Shown here in pieces: positions 51,404-60,248 of a stretch of DNA of 64,000 nt. The stretch is from positions 248,001-312,000 of the forward strand of contig NZ_JAVDQI010000002.1 of NCBI RefSeq assembly GCF_031454185.1. Direction: 5' to 3'. Origin of the DNA: Methanococcoides alaskense. Lineage in GTDB: Archaea; Halobacteriota; Methanosarcinia; Methanosarcinales; Methanosarcinaceae. The position numbers and the translations under genes were made by a program. How positions within the stretch are numbered: the stretch's first letter is position 1; each line of letters begins with the position of its first letter. The notes under the pieces were generated by a model. That model ran no database searches and was not told the origin of the DNA. It was given only the letters and a program-made list of their open reading frames with translations.

Positions 51404-52399
51404 CTGAAAAAAATCACAGCAATTACATTCATATCTATCATGCTGGTTGCAGCAGTATTCCTGTCAGGATGCACTTCTGCACCAGATGATGGAACTTTGA
51501 CCGAAATTAACATTGGCTATCAGCCAAGCACACACCAGATATCATACATGACGGCTTTCGAGAATGGCTGGTGGCATGAGGATCTTGCACCATTTGGCAT
51601 CACGACCATAAATGAATTTGAGTTTCCTACCGGCACTCCTGAAATGCATTCAATGATCGCAGGAAACATTGATGTTGCATACGTTGGTGCAGCACCTGTT
51701 ATTTCCGCACTCAGTACTGGACTTGATGCAAAGATCGTCGCAGCAGTGAACACACAGGGTTCCGATCTTGTACTCAGAAATGAGTTCAAGTATGATGGTC
51801 CTGCAGACCTTAAAGGTCTAAAGATCGCAACTTTCCCACCGGGAACGATACAGGATACCATCTTCAAGGACTGGTTGATCGAGAACGGTCTTGAACTTGG
51901 TACAGATGTCGAAGTTGTCGCAATGGGTCCTGGGGACGCAACCGCTGCTCTTGCAGCAGGTCAGGTAGACGGTGTATTCCTGCCACACCCTGCACCAACG
52001 TTCATTGAAGCGGAAGGTTCCGGTCGTTCAGTTGTTGCATCCGGGGAAATACTTGCAGACCATGCATGTTGTGTGCTTGTGGTCAGTGGGGATCTTATCA
52101 GGAACAACCCTGAACTGGTCGAACAGATCGTAAAGACCCACATCAAGGCTATAGAGTATGATAATATCAACATCGAAGATGCAGCGAACACATTTGCTAA
52201 CAAGCAGGGTGTTGACAATGCAACTGTCCTTCAGTCCCTTGAAAACTGGGATGGTGTCTGGTCAGCTGACCCACGTCCGCTTGTGAATTCTACAGTAGAA
52301 TACGCAAACTTCCAGTATGAGCTTGGTTATATCGACAGCCAGCTTACAGAAGAGGATATCTTTGACGTGAGCTTCTACGAGAAGGTCTCTGAAGAGTAA
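51404..52399 (+). CDS. ABC importer substrate-binding lipoprotein (SsuA/TauA/NrtA-like), CTG start
   Basis: 331 residues from CTG 51404, which lies seven bases after GGAGG (51392-51396) and gives a normal signal peptide MKKITAITFISIMLVAAVFL followed by the lipobox LSGC. The first ATG (51440) would leave only MLVAAVFLSGC, without the basic n-region, and has no ribosome site. The mature part is a periplasmic-binding fold: IGYQPSTHQISYMTAFENGW, DVAYVGAAPVISALS, GDATAALAAGQVDGVFL. The ligand is probably a sulfonate, nitrate-like anion or similar small molecule; not decidable. Confidence 0.8.
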   Translation: MKKITAITFISIMLVAAVFLSGCTSAPDDGTLTEINIGYQPSTHQISYMTAFENGWWHEDLAPFGITTINEFEFPTGTPEMHSMIAGNIDVAYVGAAPVISALSTGLDAKIVAAVNTQGSDLVLRNEFKYDGPADLKGLKIATFPPGTIQDTIFKDWLIENGLELGTDVEVVAMGPGDATAALAAGQVDGVFLPHPAPTFIEAEGSGRSVVASGEILADHACCVLVVSGDLIRNNPELVEQIVKTHIKAIEYDNINIEDAANTFANKQGVDNATVLQSLENWDGVWSADPRPLVNSTVEYANFQYELGYIDSQLTEEDIFDVSFYEKVSEE

Positions 52400-52478
52400 A
52401 TAGCAACATACATTAATGAACAGAACATTTAACCGCCGGAATTGAGGGTTATGTCCCTCGATCATCGAAGGAGGTATC

Positions 52479-53267
52479 ATGAGTAAAGCCGGCACAAAAG
52501 GACTACGTGAAAGAGGGATTGAAATATTATCCGTTACGGTAGCCATTATCATATGGCAACTGATAGCAGACCTCGTGGTAAACAATAAGTTCATCCTGCC
52601 AAGCTTTACTGATGTTCTGTTCGCTTTTATCAGGATAATTGAAGGGGGTGTCCTCTTCACTGATCTTGCAACAAGTCTGCTTCATTTTGGAATTGGAATT
52701 ATTTCTGCACTTTTAATAGGGATTCCCATAGGGGTGGCCATGGGCTGGTTCAAGACTGTGAACCGTGCATTGGACCCTCTGATCGAGATAATTCGTCCTA
52801 TTCCACCACTTGCATGGATCCCCTTTGCCATAGTCTGGTTCGGTCTGACCCACACTTCCGCAGGGTTCGTGGTCTTTATTGGGGCGGTCTTCCCTGTTAT
52901 TATCAACACATTCGATGGCTTCAAAAGTGTTCCGAAGATCTATGTGGAAGCTGCCAAAGTGCTGGGCTGCATGAGCAGTGGGTCGCTTATACGCCACGTT
53001 GCATTACCGTCTGCCCTGCCTTCAATTGCTTCAGGCATCCGTATTTCAATGGGTGTCGGTTGGATGTGTCTGGTCGCAGCGGAGATGTTCGGCGTAAGTA
53101 CGAACGGGCTTGGTTACAAGATCTGGTGGCACTACTATCTGCACCAGATGGATTTCGTTCTTGTTTATATGCTGATACTTGGCTTCCTGGGCCTTTTCAT
53201 TGATAGACTGTTCAGGTGGTATGTTGATGGACATCTTCTTAAATGGCGTGCAGGAGTTGTGGTATAA
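52479..53267 (+). CDS. ABC importer permease (SsuC/TauC-like)
   Basis: 262 residues with about six membrane helices. The EAA loop is VEAAKVLGCMSSGSLIRHVALP. Family segments: RPIPPLAWIPFAIVWFGL and MGVGWMCLVAAEMFG. Preceded by GGAGG. Its stop overlaps the ATPase start by one base (TAATG). Confidence 0.88.
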   Translation: MSKAGTKGLRERGIEILSVTVAIIIWQLIADLVVNNKFILPSFTDVLFAFIRIIEGGVLFTDLATSLLHFGIGIISALLIGIPIGVAMGWFKTVNRALDPLIEIIRPIPPLAWIPFAIVWFGLTHTSAGFVVFIGAVFPVIINTFDGFKSVPKIYVEAAKVLGCMSSGSLIRHVALPSALPSIASGIRISMGVGWMCLVAAEMFGVSTNGLGYKIWWHYYLHQMDFVLVYMLILGFLGLFIDRLFRWYVDGHLLKWRAGVVV

Positions 53268-54025
53268 TGGGTGAGGTAAAAGTCTCCGGTATCTCGGTGG
53301 CGTTTGAGAAAGAGAACGGTGAGTCCACCCTTGCACTTGATAATGTTGACCTTGAAATAAAGGACAAGGAATTTGTCTGTTTCATAGGTCCTTCGGGCTG
53401 TGGAAAAACAACACTTCTCAGGACCATCGCAGGGCTTGAAAGACCGGATAAGGGGCAGATAACCCTTGATGGTGAGGATATTACCATTCCGGATTCGACA
53501 AGAGGGATGGTATTTCAGGAGTATTCTCTTTTCCCCTGGAGGACTGTCATCCAGAACATTACCTTTGGGCCTCATATGAAGGGTATCTCCAAGAACAAAA
53601 CACTTGAAGTGGCTGAAAAATACTTAAAGCTCGTAGGCCTTGAACAGTTCCGGAACAGCTATCCGTATGAACTCTCCGGTGGAATGCGGCAAAGGGTGGC
53701 CATTGCACGAGCTCTTGCGAACGAGCCCAAGGTCCTTCTTATGGACGAACCGTTCGGGGCTCTGGATGCACAGACAAGGAACACCTTGCAAAAAGAGCTG
53801 CTTCAGGTTTGGGCAAAGTACCAGATAACAATCGTTTTTGTGACCCATAGTGTGGACGAAGCGGTTTTCCTTGCGGACAAGATCGTTGTGATGAGCGCAA
53901 GACCTGGCAGGATCAAGAAAGTCATAAACGTTGATCTTCCAAGACCTAGGGAAAGGACAAGTTCCGAGGCAAATGAGTTACGTAACCAGCTTTTGAAAAT
54001 GCTGGCAGAAGAGCGGCGTAACTAA
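53267..54025 (+). CDS. ABC importer ATP-binding protein (SsuB/TauB-like)
   Basis: 252 residues from MGEVKVSGISVAFEKENG. Walker A GPSGCGKTT, Q-loop FQEYSLFPW, signature LSGGMRQR, Walker B LLMDEPFGALD and switch His in VTHSVDEA. Completes the binding protein-permease-ATPase operon. Confidence 0.92.
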   Translation: MGEVKVSGISVAFEKENGESTLALDNVDLEIKDKEFVCFIGPSGCGKTTLLRTIAGLERPDKGQITLDGEDITIPDSTRGMVFQEYSLFPWRTVIQNITFGPHMKGISKNKTLEVAEKYLKLVGLEQFRNSYPYELSGGMRQRVAIARALANEPKVLLMDEPFGALDAQTRNTLQKELLQVWAKYQITIVFVTHSVDEAVFLADKIVVMSARPGRIKKVINVDLPRPRERTSSEANELRNQLLKMLAEERRN

Positions 54026-54039
54026 CTTTAACAAATGTA

Positions 54040-54474
54040 TTACATCTCGGAACGAACAATAAGCTTTGTTCCGGATTCTATTTCTTTTATAGCGACCTTT
54101 CCTATAAGCTCTAAAGCAGTAGCAGCTTTAACGAACTTTACCTGACAACCTGGTCTGATGGACATTCCATTTCCACATATTGCCGATCCTCCAACCTTTA
54201 CGTTGTCAAGCATTGTAAGATCATTCACAATCTCAATGTTCCCGCTTATCTCACAACGTGTGCTTATGAGGGCATCATTTGCTTTGATATTACCTTTAAC
54301 CAATGATTCTTTTCCAAGTTGTAGTGATCCACTTACTTCCAGATCTTTCCAGAAGTTCGCACCAAACCCTACGATCATGTTACCATCTATCTTGATGCTA
54401 TTTTCAAAGAAGGCTTTTCTACGGATAATGTAAGTATTTGTATCTGCATGGTATCTGATAAATTTCTCATCCAT
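54040..54474 (-). CDS. Bactofilin/polymer-forming-like beta-helix protein
   Basis: 144 residues. The middle is a run of short repeats typical of a right-handed beta-helix: IKIDGNMIVGFGANF, LEVSGSLQLGKESLV, KGNIKANDALIS, CEISGNIEIVND, DNVKVGGSAICG. This resembles polymer-forming (DUF583-like) proteins. No signal peptide. Function unknown. Convergent with the importer operon. Confidence 0.65.
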   Translation of the reverse strand: MDEKFIRYHADTNTYIIRRKAFFENSIKIDGNMIVGFGANFWKDLEVSGSLQLGKESLVKGNIKANDALISTRCEISGNIEIVNDLTMLDNVKVGGSAICGNGMSIRPGCQVKFVKAATALELIGKVAIKEIESGTKLIVRSEM

Positions 54475-54593
54475 CTATATCCACATCCGTGATCTTGAAA
54501 GGGTGATAGCTCTATCTCATATATATGTTCTATCAGTGCTTTAGTTACTGTCTTTTTCTTTATATATTCTATTGTTTTCTATCAGCATCGATC

Positions 54594-55169
54594 TCAGTAT
54601 GCTTTAAACAGAACTTCTTCCAGTTCTCTCTTTGGAACATGATGGCATCCGTTCTCATCACGCCAGTATCTAATATCATGCTCTTCTCCGGTTTCCTCGA
54701 TAACGATCTCTTCTGCCGGGATGCCCATTGCCAGTACCAGCATGATCTCGAGTTCGGGAGGTACCTCAAGTTCATCTCTCAGCACTTCCTTGTTAACAGA
54801 ACCAATGACACAGCTTCCAATACCTTTCTCCATGGCCGCAAGGCGTATGTTCTGCAAAGCAATTCCTGTGTCATATCTTGCATCGGGTCTTATTCTCGTA
54901 TCATCGAGTATGATGATGTAAGCGGCTGGTCTTTCACCTTCAGCAGGTCCTTTCCATTCGTGAAGATATCCTGCCCATCCAAGCTGTTCGAATATTATTG
55001 CGTTTGTTCCCGGATCGGATGAAATGATATATTTCAGTGGCTGGCTGTTGGTAGCTGAAGCTGAGACTCTTGCAATATTGATAAGTTCTGTTAACATTTC
55101 TTTTGAAATAACATCGCTCTGTTTAAATCTTCTATAACATCTTGTCCTGAGAACAAGTTCACTTAGCAT
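54594..55169 (-). CDS. Nitroreductase-family flavoprotein
   Basis: 191 residues. FMN-binding opening TRCYRRFKQSDVI and LINIARVSASATNSQPLKYI, DTGIALQNIRLAAMEKGIGSC and ILVLAMGIPAEE-like segment (MLVLAMGIPAEE) are typical of the family. FMN-dependent NAD(P)H oxidoreductase; substrate unknown. A gap of 241 bases without genes separates it from the kinase at 55411. Confidence 0.85.
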   Translation of the reverse strand: MLSELVLRTRCYRRFKQSDVISKEMLTELINIARVSASATNSQPLKYIISSDPGTNAIIFEQLGWAGYLHEWKGPAEGERPAAYIIILDDTRIRPDARYDTGIALQNIRLAAMEKGIGSCVIGSVNKEVLRDELEVPPELEIMLVLAMGIPAEEIVIEETGEEHDIRYWRDENGCHHVPKRELEEVLFKAY

Positions 55170-55410
55170 TTGTTCACCTCATATTGTCATTTGGTTGAGT
55201 GATCTGAATAGATATTAGTTAAAACACTAGATACATTACTATAGACTTTAAAATCTATTTTTAGGTCTCTTGAGGTATTTTAAATTGTTCTCCTATGTCC
55301 TAATATATTATGTGAATAATATTACATACGGTACATCTAAATTTTGATCTACTACTAATGTAGGTTTAAATGTTGATATATACGTGGTTAACTATGTTCT
55401 CTAACAGTAA

Positions 55411-57963
55411 TTGATATTGGATGGATCATTGGTGACAAGAAATCTTATATTATTTCATGTAAGTGCAGATGGGACCATATTAAGCTACAACTCTTCTGAA
55501 TGCGTGCAATTACTCGTAGAGCCTGAATATTTCATGGGCAAGAACATAAGTGATATTTTACCTTCAGACGTTTCCGAGAAAGCGAAAAGCTGCATCAAAG
55601 ACGTTATGATCACAGGCGATATGCGCGATATGCAATATCAACTTCAGTTAGGGGGAGAATTGCATGATCTTGAAGCTACATTCGTTCTTGAAAGCAAAGA
55701 CCGTCTTATAGTGATCATAAAGGATGTAACAGAACAACTGTCAACTCATAATAAGCTTGTTGAAAGTGAAAAAAAGTATCGTCTCCTTGCTGATAATACG
55801 ATCGATGTCATCTGGCAACTGGATATGTCTTTGTATTTTACTTATGTCAATCGTTCAGTGCTCGATGTTACAGGGTACTCGGTAGATGAAGTGATAGGCT
55901 CTAAACTTTCGATGCTTTTTACACCGGAAGAATTTGGCAGAGTTATTAGCCTTATCAATAATGAAAAGTGTAAAAAAGGCGAAATTCTTTCTTTTGAAAC
56001 ATATCTTATCCGCAAAGATGGTACTTTGCTTCCAATTGATATTACTGGCAAGATTGTTCTTAATGAAAACCAGCTTCCTATCTGTATTCAGGGTAGGACA
56101 AGGGACATAAGTGCATATGTTGAAGCAAGGAATGCTTTGCTTGATAGGAACAATCGGTTCAGGTCCTTGTTCGAGAACTCAAACGATGCGATCTTCATTC
56201 ACACCTTTGATGGTACTATTCTCGATGTGAACAACAAAGCATGTGAACTCATTGGTTATTCAAAGGATGTCTTCAAAACCAAAGATCTTCGGTTTCTACT
56301 TCCTGATGGTCTTGAATACGAGGCAAAAGAACATCTGGATGATGTTATTGGAAACAGTTCGTCCAGATTTGAATCTCGTTTCAAGAAAGCCGATGATAGC
56401 ATTATTGATGTCGAGGTAAGCGTTTCAGTTATCGATGAAGATACAAAGATCATGCAGGGAATTGTCCGCGATATCACTGAGCGAAAAAATGCAGAAAAAG
56501 AGCTTCAGGAAAAAGAAAATCGTTTTGAAGCATTGGTTGCTAACATTCCGGGTGCAACATATCGTTGCAAACATGATGCGGATTATACCATGGAGTATAT
56601 CAGCAAAGAAATAACTGCGATGACAGGTTATCCTGCATCGGACCTCATTGGGAGTTCAGTCCGCACTTTTGCCAGTCTTATCCATCCAGATGACGTTGAA
56701 ATGGTAGCTAATGCCATAGATAGGTCCCTTACAGAAGAACGTCCTTATTTTACGATCCTGTATCGTGTTCTTGATTCTCAGAGTAATGTTCATCATGTGT
56801 TCGAAAGAGGCAGGGGTATCTTTGAGAATGGGAAGTTGATGTTCTTTGATGGTATCATCTTTGATATAAGTGATCAGAAAGAGATGGGCCAGAAAATTCG
56901 GCTTTTCAAGACCATCGTTGATGGGGCTGGATATGGTGTATCCATAAAAGATGTCACTGGCAAGATCATTTATGTGAATGAAATCTTTGCACAAATGCAT
57001 GGCTTTGATACTGATGAGCTTATGGACTCACATATTTCTTTACTTCGAAATGATAATGCGGTCTGTGAAGGTGGGCCTCAAAAAGCTTCAAAAGGTTATG
57101 ATATGAATGAAGTTCTCAGGGTCCGAAAAGATGGCAGTGAATTCCCGGCCCTCATGAATTGCTTTGTGATCATGGATGATAGCAACGAACCTGTATATTT
57201 CTCGAACACCGTGATCGACATAACTGAACGTAAAAGGTCCGAGCTTATCACTCATCAGGCAATGGAAGTGGCTGAAAATGCAAACCGGACAAAAAGTGAA
57301 TTTCTTGCTAACATGAGCCATGAACTCAGAACTCCTCTTAATTCTGTCATAGGGTTTTCGGATGTGCTTTTAACTGAGAACTTTGGTCAGTTGAACGATA
57401 AACAGACCAAGTATATGAAGAATATTTCTTCCAGTGGAACTCATCTGCTCAATCTGATCCAGGACATCCTTGACATCTCCAAAATAGAGGCTGGAAAGCT
57501 TGGACTTACCTATGAGAAGTTCTCTGTCCCGCCCACGATAAATGAAGTTGTGTTGTCGATGTCGGACTTTGCTAAGAGCAAACAGGTTTCTGTCACGGTT
57601 CACAATAATGGAGTTGACATGATCACTGCTGACAGGACAAAGTTCAAGCAGATACTGTACAACCTCCTGAATAACTCATTGAAGTTTTCGACCAAAAATG
57701 GTTATGTGAAAATCCACACAGAGATAATCGATGACATGCTGGAACTATGTGTTCGGGATAATGGGGTTGGTATTCCAGAGGACAAGATGGGTCATCTGTT
57801 CGATCAATTCTATCAGGCGGATGCTTCCTCTTCACGCCAGTATGGTGGAGCTGGTCTTGGTCTTACACTTGTCAAGCAGTTCGCTGATATGCATGGTGGG
57901 GATGTGCATGTGGAAAGTAAGGAGTCTGTTGGGACTACTGTCTATGTGCGTATCCCAAAGTGA
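55411..57963 (+). CDS. Multi-PAS sensor histidine kinase
   Basis: 850 residues from TTG, or 843 from GTG 55432; the start is uncertain as no strong ribosome site is seen. Five PAS-type domains in series (about 10-110, 120-240, 245-365, 370-490, 500-615), several ended by DITERK motifs. HisKA has the phospho-His in ANMSHELRTPLNSVIGFSD near residue 637. HATPase_c ends in GGAGLGLTLVKQFADMHGG. No membrane helix, so a soluble sensor, perhaps with haem or flavin in a PAS domain (inference). No response regulator adjacent. Confidence 0.88.
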   Translation: MILDGSLVTRNLILFHVSADGTILSYNSSECVQLLVEPEYFMGKNISDILPSDVSEKAKSCIKDVMITGDMRDMQYQLQLGGELHDLEATFVLESKDRLIVIIKDVTEQLSTHNKLVESEKKYRLLADNTIDVIWQLDMSLYFTYVNRSVLDVTGYSVDEVIGSKLSMLFTPEEFGRVISLINNEKCKKGEILSFETYLIRKDGTLLPIDITGKIVLNENQLPICIQGRTRDISAYVEARNALLDRNNRFRSLFENSNDAIFIHTFDGTILDVNNKACELIGYSKDVFKTKDLRFLLPDGLEYEAKEHLDDVIGNSSSRFESRFKKADDSIIDVEVSVSVIDEDTKIMQGIVRDITERKNAEKELQEKENRFEALVANIPGATYRCKHDADYTMEYISKEITAMTGYPASDLIGSSVRTFASLIHPDDVEMVANAIDRSLTEERPYFTILYRVLDSQSNVHHVFERGRGIFENGKLMFFDGIIFDISDQKEMGQKIRLFKTIVDGAGYGVSIKDVTGKIIYVNEIFAQMHGFDTDELMDSHISLLRNDNAVCEGGPQKASKGYDMNEVLRVRKDGSEFPALMNCFVIMDDSNEPVYFSNTVIDITERKRSELITHQAMEVAENANRTKSEFLANMSHELRTPLNSVIGFSDVLLTENFGQLNDKQTKYMKNISSSGTHLLNLIQDILDISKIEAGKLGLTYEKFSVPPTINEVVLSMSDFAKSKQVSVTVHNNGVDMITADRTKFKQILYNLLNNSLKFSTKNGYVKIHTEIIDDMLELCVRDNGVGIPEDKMGHLFDQFYQADASSSRQYGGAGLGLTLVKQFADMHGGDVHVESKESVGTTVYVRIPK

Positions 57964-58639
57964 TAAGTGAAAGTGCGGTTGCAGTAATATTTCCATCATT
58001 CTTTCCCCATGAACCATTGCTGTTCTGTCTGGACATTAGCCATTTGAGCGATGTGTCAAGTTCTTCTTTCAAACCGACAATAGCCAATGCCTGTATTACC
58101 AGATTGCTGGTCGAGATGAATTTCCAACCACCGTCTTCATCTCTCTCCGACAAGATCCATTTGACACGTTCTTCTATAAAGTCAGTGAAAGGCTTCTCTT
58201 TTGTCAGATCTTCCTGCTTTACAAGAGTGGTGATGATAAGGGATGTAGTGCCTACATGTTCCCATTTTTCACCATAGTTCTCAACAAGCCACTTGCACCC
58301 TTTCATTTCAGGGATGCCCATCTCTGCAAGGGCTATTAATGCATAGGTTGTGTCGTAAACATTGTTCTCCCATGAACCGTTGTTCTCCCTTTTTGAAAGC
58401 AACCATTGCCCATATTTCTCAAGGTCGAAGTTGGAAGATGCAAGGCTGGAACAAGCTCTTGCAGTCTCTCTTATTGAATTGTCCCAGTTGTTTTTACTTT
58501 TAAGCTGGATAAGTTTTGTAGGAAATTCATTTTCCACACCCCATAGTTTGAATGCAGTAATGAGGCGTGATAATTCCTTTGCAGTGGATATCTCCTGTTC
58601 TCTTATCCACCCAAATGCATCTTGTATCATCCCTTCCAT
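57935..58639 (-). CDS. Terpene cyclase/prenyltransferase-like alpha-toroid protein
   Basis: 234 residues with repeated QW-like motifs: ENNGSWENNVYDTTYALIAL, DEDGGWKFISTSNLVIQALA, NSNGSWGKNDGNITATALS. This is the alpha/alpha barrel repeat of squalene-hopene cyclases and related proteins. It is far shorter than real cyclases (about 600 residues) and no DXDD catalytic motif is visible, so cyclase activity is unlikely or partial. The stop is TAG and its last 29 bases overlap the end of the kinase gene. Confidence 0.72.
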   Translation of the reverse strand: MEGMIQDAFGWIREQEISTAKELSRLITAFKLWGVENEFPTKLIQLKSKNNWDNSIRETARACSSLASSNFDLEKYGQWLLSKRENNGSWENNVYDTTYALIALAEMGIPEMKGCKWLVENYGEKWEHVGTTSLIITTLVKQEDLTKEKPFTDFIEERVKWILSERDEDGGWKFISTSNLVIQALAIVGLKEELDTSLKWLMSRQNSNGSWGKNDGNITATALSLITLGYAHRQ

Positions 58640-58810
58640 GTGCTAAAAGATGTCTACATCGTTATTTAGTGTTTTTACTCTGGAAGTTTATGTTGTGATA
58701 TATATTTTGGTGATCGGATGGTATAGAATAAGTATATGATGGAGATTAATGGAGATGGGGATCGTGGTCAAAAGAATGGTTGAATAAAAGAAATAAAGAA
58801 AGAAATTGAT

Positions 58811-58840
58811 GACATGCACTCGTTTTACAAAGTACATGTC
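58811..58840 (-). terminator. Terminator hairpin of mrp
   Basis: GACATGCACT (58811-58820) pairs with AGTACATGTC (58831-58840) with one mismatch, followed on the minus strand by a pyrimidine-rich tract. Confidence 0.5.
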
Positions 58841-58849
58841 TTCTTAATA

Positions 58850-59692
58850 TCATTTAACAAACTCTTCCACAGCGTCTACGACCTTGTTAAAGTGGATGTA
58901 CCATTCTGAATCGCTCTTGATATCAATGTGTACGTGTCCGCTGTCTCCGGCAGCTGCAACTTCTGTCTCGATGGGTAATGTACCAAGCACTTTCACACCA
59001 AAGTCCTCGGCTGCTTTTGCAACTCCGCCTGAGCCGAACACATATATCTTCTCATTACAGTGTGGGCAGACGATTCCGCTCATGTTCTCGACCATTCCAA
59101 TTACTGGTACTTTGATTATTTTGGCGAAATTGAGCGATTTTCGGACACTTGTGAGGGCTACTTCCTGTGGAGTTGTGACCACAATAGCACCGGTCATGTT
59201 ACCGATCAGTTGTGAGATGCTCAGTGGTTCATCTCCTGTTCCAGGCGGAAGGTCAATGATAAGGTAGTCGAGCACTCCCCAGTCCACTTCTTCAAGGAAC
59301 TGCTTGATGGCACTCATCTTTGCCGGTCCTCTCCAGATGACTGGAGAATCGTTGCTGTCAAGGAGAAGTCCTATTGACATTATTTTCAGATAATCATTAA
59401 CTTTTACGGGAACAATACCTTTTTCACTGACCATGGGTTTTTCATTCTCCACACCGAACATCTTTGGTATGGTCGGTCCGTGAATGTCACTGTCAAGGAG
59501 TCCCACTGAGTATCCGCGTTCTGCAAGGGCTGCAGCAAGGTTGGCTGAGACCGTGCTTTTTCCAACGCCTCCTTTTCCGCTCATTACCATTATCTTATTC
59601 TTGATCCCTCTGAGGTTGGTAACGAGCTTTGGTTCCTCAGGCTTGGCATTTAGTAGACTTTCTGATGATTGGATATTGGATGACATTTTCAT
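58850..59692 (-). CDS. Mrp/NBP35-type Fe-S carrier ATPase
   Basis: 280 residues. Deviant Walker A MSGKGGVGKSTVSANLA, switch DLPPGTGDEPLS, and the C-terminal cluster-binding CPHCNEKIYVFGSGG (Cys-X-X-Cys). Apo-protein carrier delivering [4Fe-4S] clusters. It has no N-terminal ferredoxin-like Cys motif, unlike eukaryotic Nbp35. DUF134 gene lies 32 bases upstream. Confidence 0.9.
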   Translation of the reverse strand: MKMSSNIQSSESLLNAKPEEPKLVTNLRGIKNKIMVMSGKGGVGKSTVSANLAAALAERGYSVGLLDSDIHGPTIPKMFGVENEKPMVSEKGIVPVKVNDYLKIMSIGLLLDSNDSPVIWRGPAKMSAIKQFLEEVDWGVLDYLIIDLPPGTGDEPLSISQLIGNMTGAIVVTTPQEVALTSVRKSLNFAKIIKVPVIGMVENMSGIVCPHCNEKIYVFGSGGVAKAAEDFGVKVLGTLPIETEVAAAGDSGHVHIDIKSDSEWYIHFNKVVDAVEEFVK

Positions 59693-59724
59693 TCTCCTTG
59701 TGATAATGTTGTTCCTGTTATAGG

Positions 59725-60066
59725 TTATTCTGACCGTTTCTGGTTGTTGATGTCGACATAGTTTCCGCCCTTTATCTCAATAGCTTTACCTGTGGTCAAT
59801 GCCAGTGCGATCTTTTTCCTTGCATTTTTCAGGTCTTCCCAGAATGCACGCCTTGAGATCCCCATTTTTGTTGCTGCTTCCTGTTGTTGCAAGTCTTCAA
59901 GATCTACTAGCCTCAGGGCTTCCAGCTCTTCTAATGCAAGAGAAACTACTTCCAGTTCAATAAGTTTTACTCCTCTTGGTTTGAAATAGAGTATATCGGG
60001 GTTACATTCCACTCTTCTAGGGTTTTTTGGTCTTCCTCTGCATGTCATAACATCTTGTATTCCCAT
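59725..60066 (-). CDS. DUF134 family HTH protein
   Basis: 113 residues. GRPKNPRRVECNPDILYFKP at the start and LALEELEALRLVDLEDLQQQ then AATKMGISRRAFWEDLKNARKK match DUF134, a family with a sigma-like HTH, probably DNA-binding. It commonly accompanies Mrp or NifX-like genes, here mrp, suggesting control of Fe-S genes (inference). Confidence 0.87.
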   Translation of the reverse strand: MGIQDVMTCRGRPKNPRRVECNPDILYFKPRGVKLIELEVVSLALEELEALRLVDLEDLQQQEAATKMGISRRAFWEDLKNARKKIALALTTGKAIEIKGGNYVDINNQKRSE

Positions 60067-60248
60067 CTTCTAACTTCTATATAATAAATTCCCAAAAGCT
60101 TTTTATATTTCTTCACATACGTTTAAAAACATTGATATTTGGTCAATTTTCAGAGTTTGAATGAACGTTTTTATCCCGGAGAGGCAAAAGGCTATTATGT
60201 ATTTTCACAGTTAATATATTAGAACTTTAATTTTAGGAGATACTGTAC

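Noticed and set aside
60067..60248. Replication origin next to cdc6
   Set aside because: AT-rich, but no repeated origin-recognition-box-like elements with a G-run could be found.
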